NCBI GenBank assembly: GCA_031264975.1
Contig: JAISDH010000478.1
Coordinates: 1-7,026, forward strand
DNA length: 7,026 nt
Direction: 5' to 3'
From: Bacteroidales bacterium
GTDB lineage: Bacteria; Bacteroidota; Bacteroidia; Bacteroidales; WCHB1-69
The translations under genes were made by a program, and so were the position numbers. The first letter of the stretch is position 1. Every line of letters starts with the position of its first letter. Below, in pieces: positions 1 through 6,376 of this stretch. The notes under the pieces are model-generated. The model saw only the letters and a program-made list of their open reading frames with translations, did not search any database and was not told the origin of the DNA.

Positions 1-36
1 CAAATAACAAAGACTGTATTTAACCGTGAAAATATA

Positions 37-68
37 TTCGTCGTATATAAAAAAAGTTGTACCTTTGC
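37..68 (+). promoter_or_regulatory. Bacteroidota-type promoter of the T9SS-protein gene
   Basis: TACCTTTGC at 60-68 matches the Bacteroidota primary-sigma -7 element TAnnTTTG. TTCG at 37-40 lies exactly 19 bp upstream and differs from the -33 element TTTG by one base. The start codon is about 46 bp downstream of the -7 element, leaving a short AT-rich leader. The same TTTGCAGC string closes the second promoter in this window, which supports the assignment. Confidence 0.75.
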
Positions 69-113
69 AGCTATATTTTAATCATTTCATAATAATTTAA
101 AAATCAATCAAAA

Positions 114-1442
114 ATGAAAAATTTAGTTTTATCCATTACCTTTATTTTCGCATTAGGCGTAAACCTATTTGGACAAATCCACAAGGATGAAAAGAATAGA
201 CCAATGTCTTCAACGCATTATGTATTTCAAAATAATGATTCCATACAGGACAATGAAACTTTTTATACTTATAACAGCAACAAACAATTAATTGAAAAAA
301 TTATTTATTCTCGCTTATCTAATAGCGTAGATTCTACCTCAATAACCTATAACGCGGATAATAGAATCGTATCTTCTAACCAATTTATAAACGGTACATT
401 ATCTTCTTCGGAAACATGGGTTTATGATGTGCCGAATAAGCAAATAGATTATTCTTATTCCATTGAGATACTTGATTCGCTGTTACTTCATACTATATAT
501 ATGGGAGTAAATGATTTTGACGAACTTTCCACATCTTCTATAGCTGGTTCTCTTCTTGATGAAGTATTGGGAACATCAATGATAGATTGCGATTCTATTG
601 ACTTCATGACTTATGATGCAACATCATCATCGTGGACGACAATGAAAATGTATCCAAAATATCAAAATGGAAAACCGGTTTCTGCTAAAGTGATGATGAA
701 TGACCTTGATTTGAGCATGTTAGAACTTATTTTGAGTATGTTCGGCATTGATTTGAGTTCGCTCGGATTGCAAGATACGAAAGCCAACCTCTTATTAGAC
801 TATAAATTTGTCTATAATGGAGACAACTTGACGAATATTAATATTACGCCAACGATAACCTTACAATCATTCCCATTGCCTATTCCATTAACAAATGCAA
901 TCACACTTACAAACCAATATAATGGAAATAACCTATTAATCGAATCAACAGTGGTAATAGATGTTTCATACTCAGGCTTTCCTCAGTCTATTTACAGAAG
1001 GATGAGACAAAGATATGATTATCGACGGGATAGTAATATTTCTGTTATGACTGAAGAAAACAGTAGCGACAGAACATCATGGGATGTTACGGGAAAGACT
1101 TATTATTTTTATGACAAAGAGGATATTAAAGACACTACATCTCATAATACTACAATTTATAACAATAATCTTACTCTAAACAATGTAACATTTTCCATGT
1201 CGCAGAACATTCCAAATCCGGCGGACAACCAAACGTTGATTACCTACAGCGTTCCGACGGACGGACAGGCAACTTTTCTTGTTTACAGCATGATAGGACA
1301 GTTAGTGTCTTCTCAGTCTTTGGAAGTTAAAGCCGGAGAAAATACGTTGAAATTAGCTACAAATAACTTAGCGCCCGGATTGTACTTGTACGCATTGGAT
1401 TTTAAGGGTCGTCGTCTTGTAAAAAAGATGACTGTTAGGTGA
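114..1442 (+). CDS. Secreted protein with T9SS type A C-terminal sorting domain, function unknown
   Basis: This 442-residue protein is probably exported through the Sec system and then carried across the outer membrane by the type IX secretion system. Residues 1 to about 20 form a signal peptide: a Lys-containing start, a hydrophobic core (LVLSITFIFAL) and a likely cleavage near Gly20-Gln21. Residues from about 357 to 442 form a type A sorting domain, with SQNIPNPADNQT, then YSMIGQLV, then the typical LAPGLYLYAL and a final basic KKMTVR tail. The middle (about 25-355) has recurrent Tyr/Asn-rich beta-strand motifs such as YTYNSNKQLIEK, ITYNADNRIVSS and YKFVYNGDNLTNI, similar in style to beta-repeat surface proteins, but I recognise no catalytic domain. 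The gene has its own promoter and a hairpin terminator 45 bp after its stop, so it is monocistronic. The ATG at 114 is chosen because it places the signal peptide at the N-terminus. Confidence 0.9.
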   Translation: MKNLVLSITFIFALGVNLFGQIHKDEKNRPMSSTHYVFQNNDSIQDNETFYTYNSNKQLIEKIIYSRLSNSVDSTSITYNADNRIVSSNQFINGTLSSSETWVYDVPNKQIDYSYSIEILDSLLLHTIYMGVNDFDELSTSSIAGSLLDEVLGTSMIDCDSIDFMTYDATSSSWTTMKMYPKYQNGKPVSAKVMMNDLDLSMLELILSMFGIDLSSLGLQDTKANLLLDYKFVYNGDNLTNINITPTITLQSFPLPIPLTNAITLTNQYNGNNLLIESTVVIDVSYSGFPQSIYRRMRQRYDYRRDSNISVMTEENSSDRTSWDVTGKTYYFYDKEDIKDTTSHNTTIYNNNLTLNNVTFSMSQNIPNPADNQTLITYSVPTDGQATFLVYSMIGQLVSSQSLEVKAGENTLKLATNNLAPGLYLYALDFKGRRLVKKMTVR

Positions 1443-1486
1443 GTATAAAAAAGAAATTTCATTTTAAATTTTATATATATAAACAG

Positions 1487-1516
1487 AAGAGAGACAATCT
1501 ATTTGTCTCTCTTTCA
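1487..1516 (+). terminator. Hairpin terminator after the T9SS-protein gene
   Basis: AAGAGAGACAA (1487-1497) and TTGTCTCTCTT (1503-1513) are perfect 11-bp inverted arms around a 5-nt loop. Only a short T-rich tail follows (TTTC), so termination may be partial. The position, 45 bp after the stop codon and before the next promoter, fits an intrinsic terminator. Confidence 0.8.
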
Positions 1517-1646
1517 TTATAAACGCGAAAGCAACCCATTATCATTTTATACTGAAAGACATATTAAAGAATCGCTTCCAAAAGAAAAATAGAAACAAGC
1601 CAAAAGATAGAATCGGAAAAAAATAATTGCTAAAAATGTACGTTCA

Positions 1647-1680
1647 TTTCAATTATTGATAAAAAAACGTATATCTTTGC
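1647..1680 (+). promoter_or_regulatory. Bacteroidota-type promoter of the ftsE-like operon
   Basis: TATCTTTGC at 1672-1680 is a full match to the -7 element TAnnTTTG plus C. The -33 side is weaker: TTTC at 1647-1650 lies 21 bp upstream, while a TTG at 1656-1658 is only 13 bp away and too close. The start codon of the ABC ATPase is 28 bp downstream of the -7 element, giving a short leader. Confidence 0.7.
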
Positions 1681-1708
1681 AGCCAAATAATTATTAGTAC
1701 ACGCCATC

Positions 1709-2458
1709 ATGGACACGAATATACAAACAGAAGAAAAAACATTAGAAAACAATATTATAGAAGAGAATAATCAAGAAACAGAACAGGAAGAAACACCAAT
1801 TCCCGTTATCCGTTTGAAAAATGTAGATATCTTTCAGCAGAAAATTCTTGTGCTTTCTGATATTTCCTTTACAATTAATAAAGGGGAATTTGTCTATGTA
1901 ATAGGAAGAACCGGCTCCGGTAAAAGTAACCTGCTCAAGCTGATGTATGGAGATATCGAAACGGCTTCCGGAGAAATAGAAGTGGTTGGATATAATATGC
2001 GAAAAATAAAAAACAAAAACATTCAACGCCTAAGACGTAAATTGGGCATTGTTTTTCAAGACTATCAACTCCTGCAAGACAGAAGCGTATACGAAAACCT
2101 GAAATTTGTTACAACAGTAACCGGCTGGAAAAATAAACAGTTACGCAATGAACGAATTACCGAAGTGTTGGAAATGGTAGATTTGAAAACAAAAGGTCAT
2201 AAGATGCCGCACCAATTGTCTGGGGGAGAGCAACAACGCGTTTGTATTGCCAGAGCTTTGATTAATAATCCCGATATTATTTTAGCCGATGAACCTACCG
2301 GTAATCTTGATCCGGAATCTTCTTATGATATCTTCTTTTTATTTAAACAAATTGCCGAAAAAGGTACTGCCGTGCTGGTTGCTACGCACGATTTTTTAAT
2401 TATTAATCAAATTCCGTCCCGCGTATTACAGATTCAGGACGGAAAAGTTTTTGAATAG
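1709..2458 (+). CDS. ftsE: FtsE-like ABC transporter ATP-binding protein
   Basis: This 249-residue ABC ATPase is most like FtsE, the cytoplasmic ATPase that works with the membrane protein FtsX in cell division and control of peptidoglycan hydrolases. All nucleotide-binding motifs are visible: Walker A GRTGSGKS (66-73), Q-loop Gln117 in FQDYQLL, signature LSGGEQ (170-175), Walker B IILADEP with catalytic Glu195, D-loop NLD (199-201) and switch His227. The phrases VFQDYQLL, ADEPTGNLDP and ATHD are typical of the FtsE/LolD/MacB group. Residues 1 to about 32 are an acidic Glu/Asn/Gln-rich extension before the fold begins at PVIRLKNV, which is longer than in typical FtsE. It is the first gene of a three-gene operon, but no FtsX or other permease lies beside it, so a LolD-like or other partner cannot be excluded. 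Confidence 0.8.
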   Translation: MDTNIQTEEKTLENNIIEENNQETEQEETPIPVIRLKNVDIFQQKILVLSDISFTINKGEFVYVIGRTGSGKSNLLKLMYGDIETASGEIEVVGYNMRKIKNKNIQRLRRKLGIVFQDYQLLQDRSVYENLKFVTTVTGWKNKQLRNERITEVLEMVDLKTKGHKMPHQLSGGEQQRVCIARALINNPDIILADEPTGNLDPESSYDIFFLFKQIAEKGTAVLVATHDFLIINQIPSRVLQIQDGKVFE

Positions 2459-2464
2459 TCAAAC

Positions 2465-3379
2465 ATGTTATCCATACTCATTCCTCTATATAACTATAAC
2501 GCTGTTAATCTTGTAAACCAATTACATAAACAAGCCAAAGCTGCCGGTATTGATTTTGAAATCCTCCTTCTCGATGATAATTCCGACAGTACATGCAAAC
2601 GGGATAATTTAATACTTAGCAGTTTAAGCAATACTACTTTGTTTGAATTGCCGACAAAGGCAGGACGCGCCATTGCTCGAAATTACCTTGCCGGACAGGC
2701 TAAATACGACCATTTCCTTTTTCTTGATTGTGATTCTGAACCGATTGACGACCTCTTTATTAAAAGATATCTTCCTTATTGTCAATATCAGGACGTCGTT
2801 GTTTGCGGGGGAACTGCCTATAAACCACAAAAACCCAAGCAAAATGCTTATTTAAGGTGGCGCTATGGCGTAAAATGTGAAACAAAATCGGCGCAACAAC
2901 GCAATAAAGTTCCAAACGCCAAGTTTTCAACATTTAATTTTCTCATTTCAAGAGAATTGTTTATGTCTATTCGGTTTAATGAACTCTTGCGAAACTATGG
3001 TCATGAAGATACTTTATTCGGACTTGAACTTCAAAAACGAAATCATGTTATTACACACATTGACAATCCGCTCTTTCACACGGGAATAGACCCCAATGAG
3101 GTATATCTGGAAAAAACACGGCAAGGGGTGAAAAATTTGAAAATTTTACTTGACCAATATCCCAATCGAGATGAATTAATCAAAAATATTCGTTTACTTC
3201 ATTATTATAATTTCCTCGAAAAAACGCATACTACGCTGATATTCTTTATTGCATTTCGTTTCCTGAAAAAAATAATGCTCGCCAATTTCAATAGCGTCTA
3301 CCCCAATCTGTCTTTGTTCAACCTCTACAAACTTGGGTACTTGTGCAGTTTGAAATACCAAAAATTAATTGAAATATAG
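2465..3379 (+). CDS. Family 2 glycosyltransferase (GT-A fold)
   Basis: This 304-residue protein is a nucleotide-sugar-dependent glycosyltransferase of the GT2 type, probably acting at the inner face of the cytoplasmic membrane on a polysaccharide or lipid-linked glycan. The N-terminus LSILIPLYNYN and the LLLDDNSDS segment (about 34-42) are the usual nucleotide-binding start of the GT-A fold. FLDCDSE carries the metal-binding DxD at residues 88-90, and GHEDT (179-183) is the usual acidic catalytic-base motif. A hydrophobic stretch flanked by basic residues at about 257-272 (TLIFFIAFRFLKKIML) may anchor it to the membrane. The acceptor and sugar cannot be told from the sequence. It starts 6 bp after the ftsE-like stop and ends 9 bp before the next gene, so it is cotranscribed. 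It is not in a polysaccharide gene cluster here. Confidence 0.88.
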   Translation: MLSILIPLYNYNAVNLVNQLHKQAKAAGIDFEILLLDDNSDSTCKRDNLILSSLSNTTLFELPTKAGRAIARNYLAGQAKYDHFLFLDCDSEPIDDLFIKRYLPYCQYQDVVVCGGTAYKPQKPKQNAYLRWRYGVKCETKSAQQRNKVPNAKFSTFNFLISRELFMSIRFNELLRNYGHEDTLFGLELQKRNHVITHIDNPLFHTGIDPNEVYLEKTRQGVKNLKILLDQYPNRDELIKNIRLLHYYNFLEKTHTTLIFFIAFRFLKKIMLANFNSVYPNLSLFNLYKLGYLCSLKYQKLIEI

Positions 3380-3388
3380 GTTATCTGC

Positions 3389-5137
3389 ATGGTTGATTCT
3401 AATTTATTTCTGCCTTTAACAAAGAAAGAACTTGATATTCGGGGGTGGGATTCTGTAGATGTGATTTTAATTTCGGGGGACGCTTACGTTGATCATCCTT
3501 CTTTTGGCATTTCCATTATGGGAAGAATCATTGAAAACGAAGGATTTCGCGTTGCCATTCTTGCGCAGCCTAACTGGCGGGATGATTTTCGAGACTTTAA
3601 AAAGTTGGGGAAGCCCAAATTATTTTTTGGAATTAGCTCAGGCAGTATGGATTCCATGGTCAACCATTATACGGCTGCCAAACGTTTGCGTTCCACCGAC
3701 GCCTATACTCCCGGAAATGTCGCCGGTTTTCGTCCTGACTATGCGACAACTGTTTATGCGCAAATCATTCGCAACATCTATCCCGATTCTCTGATTATTC
3801 TTGGGGGCATCGAGGCTTCCATGAGACGATTTGTACATTATGATTACTGGAAAAATAAACTTTTACCCCCCATTTTATATGATTCCAAAGCGGACTTGTT
3901 GGTTTACGGCATGGCTGAAAAGACGATTCGCTCTATTTTAAATATCTTCAAAGAAAAAGAAAATCCGGTTCCCGAAAACTTTCATCATCTCAACCAAATT
4001 GCCTATTTAACAGACAATAAAGAAAATATACAGGACAAATGTCTGTCTTTACATTCCTACAAATCCTGTTTAGAATCCAGAAAGAAGTTTTCCGATAACT
4101 TTATCACCATTGAAAATGAATCCAATAGAATAAATGCGCACATTCTTTTGCAGCAGGTAAACGAAAAATATTTGATTGTAAACCCGCCGGAATCTATCAT
4201 GTCTCAAGAGGAATTGGACGCTGTATATAAATTACCTTTCACCCGCCTTCCTCATCCAAAATACAGCAAACGTGGTGATATTCCTGCCTTTGAGATGATA
4301 AAAAACTCCGTCAATATCCATAGGGGATGCTTTGGCGGATGTAGTTTTTGCACTATTTCGGCTCATCAGGGCAAATTTATTGTTAGCCGTTCCGAAAAGT
4401 CTATTTTGGACGAAATCAATATTATTTCCAAAATGCCTTATTTCAAGGGACATATCACGGATTTGGGAGGTCCTTCCGCGAATATGTATCGGATGAAAGG
4501 AAAAAGAGAAGACGCCTGCTTACAGTGTCGGAAACCTTCCTGTATTTTTCCTAAAATTTGCATGAATTTAAATTTTGACCACAAACCTTTAATTACTCTT
4601 TACAAAAAGGCGTCTGCTCTGAGGGGCGTTAAAAAAATTTCTATCGGCAGTGGAATCCGTTATGACCTTTTAATATCGGAAGACAAACAGAAAAGCAAAG
4701 ATTATGAACTTAATACATATACCGACGTTCTTATTCGAGATTATGTTTCAGGCAGGTTGAAAGTTGCGCCGGAACATACGGAAGAGCATGTTGTAAAATG
4801 TATGCGGAAGCCTTCTTTTTCTGTTTTCCTTGAGTTTAAAAGAAAATTTGACGCCATTAATACAAAATATCATTTAAACCAGCAACTTATTCCTTACTTC
4901 ATTTCGTCTCACCCTGCCTGCACTTCCAAAGACATGCAATTTTTATCAACAAAGATAAAGCGCTTACAATATTACCCTGAACAGGTTCAAGATTTTACCC
5001 CCACTCCAATGACATTATCTTCCACCATTTTCTATACCGGCATAGACCCTGTAACGGGGCAAAAAGTTTATTGTGCCATCGACATGGATGAAAAGAAAAG
5101 ACAGAAAAATTTCTTTTTTTATTACAAGAAATCATAA
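3389..5137 (+). CDS. ygiQ: YgiQ-family (UPF0313) radical SAM protein
   Basis: This 582-residue protein belongs to the YgiQ/UPF0313 family of radical SAM proteins, whose reaction is not established. The N-terminal part (LPLTKKELDIRGW, then ISGDAYVDHPSFG, about 9-40) is the characteristic YgiQ start. The radical SAM cluster motif CxxxCxxC is intact as C314, C318 and C321 in HRGCFGGCSFC and should bind a [4Fe-4S] cluster and S-adenosylmethionine. A second cysteine group at C377, C380, C385 and C391 is a family feature that could bind another metal site. KVAPEHTEEHV (458-468) and QDFTPTPMTLSST (534-546) are further conserved family segments. It is shorter than the E. coli protein (over 700 residues) because the variable C-terminal region is reduced; the end looks natural, not broken. 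It is the last gene of the three-gene operon, 9 bp after the glycosyltransferase. No clear terminator follows. Confidence 0.93.
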   Translation: MVDSNLFLPLTKKELDIRGWDSVDVILISGDAYVDHPSFGISIMGRIIENEGFRVAILAQPNWRDDFRDFKKLGKPKLFFGISSGSMDSMVNHYTAAKRLRSTDAYTPGNVAGFRPDYATTVYAQIIRNIYPDSLIILGGIEASMRRFVHYDYWKNKLLPPILYDSKADLLVYGMAEKTIRSILNIFKEKENPVPENFHHLNQIAYLTDNKENIQDKCLSLHSYKSCLESRKKFSDNFITIENESNRINAHILLQQVNEKYLIVNPPESIMSQEELDAVYKLPFTRLPHPKYSKRGDIPAFEMIKNSVNIHRGCFGGCSFCTISAHQGKFIVSRSEKSILDEINIISKMPYFKGHITDLGGPSANMYRMKGKREDACLQCRKPSCIFPKICMNLNFDHKPLITLYKKASALRGVKKISIGSGIRYDLLISEDKQKSKDYELNTYTDVLIRDYVSGRLKVAPEHTEEHVVKCMRKPSFSVFLEFKRKFDAINTKYHLNQQLIPYFISSHPACTSKDMQFLSTKIKRLQYYPEQVQDFTPTPMTLSSTIFYTGIDPVTGQKVYCAIDMDEKKRQKNFFFYYKKS

Positions 5138-5246
5138 AAAAACCTTCCCCTAATATAAAATATATTTACCATCTGTCAAGAGATTATCGATTGATACCTA
5201 TTTTCCGCTAACAGAAACCTGTTTATTGCTAACAGAAACTTGATTG

Positions 5247-5277
5247 CTGCTAACAGAAACTTATTTTCTGTTAGCAG
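5247..5277. repeat. Perfect 13-bp inverted repeat within the array (units 2-4)
   Basis: CTGCTAACAGAAA (5247-5259) and TTTCTGTTAGCAG (5265-5277) are exact reverse complements separated by the 5-nt loop CTTAT. The dyad spans the end of unit 2, all of unit 3 and the first three bases of unit 4. The TTTCTG in the unit pairs with the CAGAAA core of the same unit. It would fold as a stable hairpin on either strand. Confidence 0.9.
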
Positions 5278-5540
5278 AAACTTGATTAACGCTAACAGAA
5301 ACCTACTTTCTATTATCAGAAACTTATTTTCTATTGTCAGAAACTTATTTTCTGTTGTTAGAAACTTGATTAATGCTAACAGAAACCTACTTTCTATTAT
5401 CAGAAACTTACTTGCTGTTGTCAGAAACTTGTTTGTTGCTAACAGAAATTTGTTTGACGCTAACAGAAACTTACTTGCTGTTGACAGAAACTTGTTTGTT
5501 GCTAACAGAAATTTGCTTGACGCTAACAGAAACTTACTTG

Positions 5541-5571
5541 CTGTTGACAGAAACTTATTTTCTGTTGACAG
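5541..5571 (+). repeat. Second array hairpin with the same geometry (units 16-18)
   Basis: CTGTTGACAGAAA (5541-5553) and TTTCTGTTGACAG (5559-5571) pair over 13 positions around the loop CTTAT, with two G-U wobbles if read as RNA. Arm length, loop and register match the perfect hairpin at 5247-5277. Unit 20 (around 5604-5634) can form the same shape with two wobbles and one mismatch, and unit 23 (around 5667-5697) with more mismatches. Confidence 0.7.
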
Positions 5572-5883
5572 AAACTTGCTTGACGCTAACAGAAAATTAC
5601 TTGCTGTTGACAGAAACTTATTTTCTGTTGTCAGAAACTTGCTTGACGCTAACAGAAATTTACTTGCTGCTGTCAGAAACTTATTTTCTGTTGACAGAAA
5701 TTTGCTTTCCGCTGACAAAATATTGCTTGACGCTAACAGAAATTTACTTGCTGCTGTCAGAAATTTATTTTTTGTTGACAGAAATTTGCTTTCCGCTGAC
5801 AAAATATTGCTTATTATTGACGTTAAAATAATTATATATGACTATAAATAAAACAATTATATCGTGAAATAATTTTAGGTGAA

Positions 5884-5922
5884 ATATTGTCATATTGTGT
5901 CAAAATGACAGTATGACAATAT
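5884..5922. promoter_or_regulatory. Large dyad of TGTCA/TGACA half-sites, candidate operator or hairpin
   Basis: ATATTGTCATA (5884-5894) and TATGACAATAT (5912-5922) are perfect 11-bp inverted arms. Pairing continues inwards through one T-G position to give a 15-bp stem (5884-5898 with 5908-5922) around a 9-nt loop. Inside it are two TGTCA sites (5888 and 5898, 10 bp apart) and two TGACA sites (5906 and 5914, 8 bp apart), with a further TGAC at 5922. No T run follows, so an intrinsic terminator is less likely than a protein-binding operator or a structured RNA. The regulator is unknown. Confidence 0.6.
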
Positions 5923-5963
5923 GACCGGATATTATGTTTATAGTTCCGTTATTAAAGAAAGCA

Positions 5964-5981
5964 ACAGAAAAAAATTTTTTG
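5964..5981 (+). repeat. ACAG-A/T-tract, copy 1 (near-copy at 6258-6276)
   Basis: ACAG followed by 7 A, 6 T and G here recurs at 6258-6276 as ACAG, 9 A, 5 T and G. Both begin with ACAGAAA, as do many units of the neighbouring array. Phased A-tracts of this kind bend DNA. The resemblance may also be chance in such AT-rich sequence. Confidence 0.45.
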
Positions 5982-6121
5982 TAGCGCCATGCCATATAAA
6001 TATAGAAAGAGATAAAATATTTTTCATCGAAGAAAAAAAGAAAAAGGTTCTATAATATATTCATATACACGCTATTAGAAACATAAAAATGATGATATTT
6101 TTTGCATTAGCTTACAATATG

Positions 6122-6134
6122 GGTATGATAAAGA
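6122..6134 (+). repeat. 13-bp direct repeat GGTATGATAAAGA, copy 1 (copy 2 at 6246-6258)
   Basis: GGTATGATAAAGA occurs exactly at 6122-6134 and again at 6246-6258, starts 124 bp apart. Each is followed by a purine stretch and a T run. The two copies bracket the hairpin at 6202-6221. They may be protein-binding sites or remnants of a local duplication. Confidence 0.55.
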
Positions 6135-6201
6135 GGAAAAGATTTTTTTTTGAAAGGACAATATAACAGGATGCGACGATAATAATTAATGCTTAATAAT
6201 C

Positions 6202-6232
6202 AGAGGTTAATACTTACCTCTTTCTACTTTTA
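6202..6232 (+). terminator. Possible terminator hairpin in the intergenic region
   Basis: AGAGGT (6202-6207) pairs with ACCTCT (6216-6221), and two further A-T pairs form inside with one bulged T, leaving a 3-nt loop. TTCTACTTTT follows, a weak T-rich tail. If it works on the plus strand it would end a transcript from the array or from an unseen small RNA, upstream of the last gene. Confidence 0.4.
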
Positions 6233-6308
6233 GATGACGCTTTTTGGTATGATAAAGACAGAAAAAAAAATTTTTGGGAAAAAATAAAAGAAAGTGGCAC
6301 GGTATTTG

Positions 6309-6329
6309 ATACTATATTGTATGTAGTAT
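6309..6329. promoter_or_regulatory. Palindrome upstream of the last gene, candidate operator
   Basis: ATACTATAT (6309-6317) and ATGTAGTAT (6321-6329) are 9-bp inverted arms with one G-T position and a TGT centre. A TTTG at 6305-6308 just before it could act as a -33 element, but no good -7 element (TAnnTTTG) lies 19-21 bp further on; the nearest is TATTAACA at 6327-6334. It sits 48 bp before the start codon at 6377, a position that fits an operator or leader hairpin. Confidence 0.4.
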
Positions 6330-6376
6330 TAACAATGTATTTAAATATAATATAGAATCGATTAAAATAAAAAATT

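Larger units (their letters stand above)
5191..5841 (+). repeat. Tandem array of 21-bp units (29 clear units, 5212-5820)
   Basis: Units begin with CAGAAA followed by YYT and a 12-bp variable part, and repeat every 21 bp from 5212 to 5820 with no insertion or deletion. A degenerate unit flanks each side (5191-5211 and 5821-5841). The 12-bp part falls into a few classes: GCTTGACGCTAA or GTTTGTTGCTAA (G class), ACTTGCTGTTGA, and ATTTTCTGTTGA or -GT (A classes), with changes clustered at fixed positions. Units 8, 19, 25 and 29 have altered cores (TAGAAA, CAGAAAA, CAAAATATT). The array starts about 55 bp after the ygiQ-like stop with no terminator seen, so it may lie in that transcript. Three frames are open across it: plus 5195-5851 (heptads RNLLAVD, no ATG), plus 5373-5831 (heptads LLLTETY, one ATG) and minus 5841-5176 (heptads SKFLLAS, no ATG). 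None has a credible promoter or ribosome-binding region, so I do not call a gene. A minisatellite, a structured 3' UTR or an unusual heptad-repeat protein all remain possible. Confidence 0.95.
5842..6376. other. Non-coding AT-rich region with dyads and direct repeats
   Basis: About 535 bp between the array and the last gene hold no convincing gene. The longest ATG frame I noticed is 25 codons. The region contains a strong dyad at 5884-5922, two near-copies of an ACAG-A(n)-T(n)-G tract, a 13-bp direct repeat, a terminator-like hairpin at 6202-6221 and a palindrome at 6309-6329. Long A and T runs (for example 9 A then 5 T at 6262-6275) suggest intrinsically bent DNA. It could be a long regulatory leader of the downstream gene or contain a small RNA gene. 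Confidence 0.6.

Noticed and set aside
5176..5802. Minus-strand open frame of 208 codons across the array (heptads SKFLLAS)
   Set aside because: The frame has only a TTG inside the repeat as start, no ATG back to the upstream stop at 5842, and exists because the 21-bp unit lacks stops in this frame. Not called as a gene.
5212..5820. CRISPR array
   Set aside because: Units are 21 bp with only a 6-9 bp constant core, the variable parts are related and reused, and no Cas gene is present.
5373..5831. Plus-strand open frame of 152 codons across the array (heptads LLLTETY)
   Set aside because: It has an ATG, but that ATG lies inside unit 8 with no promoter or AT-rich leader of its own, and units 2, 4 and 8 carry an in-frame TGA, so the frame is not kept along the whole array. 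The common core changes are replacement changes in this frame.
6089..6166. 25-codon open frame starting MMIFFALAYNMGMIKRKRF
   Set aside because: It has a hydrophobic start and basic tail, but no visible promoter, and a frame of this size is expected by chance. It could only be revived by conservation or ribosome profiling.
5191..6376. Insertion sequence or integrated mobile element
   Set aside because: No transposase, integrase or terminal inverted repeats with target duplications were found. The dyad at 5884-5922 is a single internal structure, not paired element ends.
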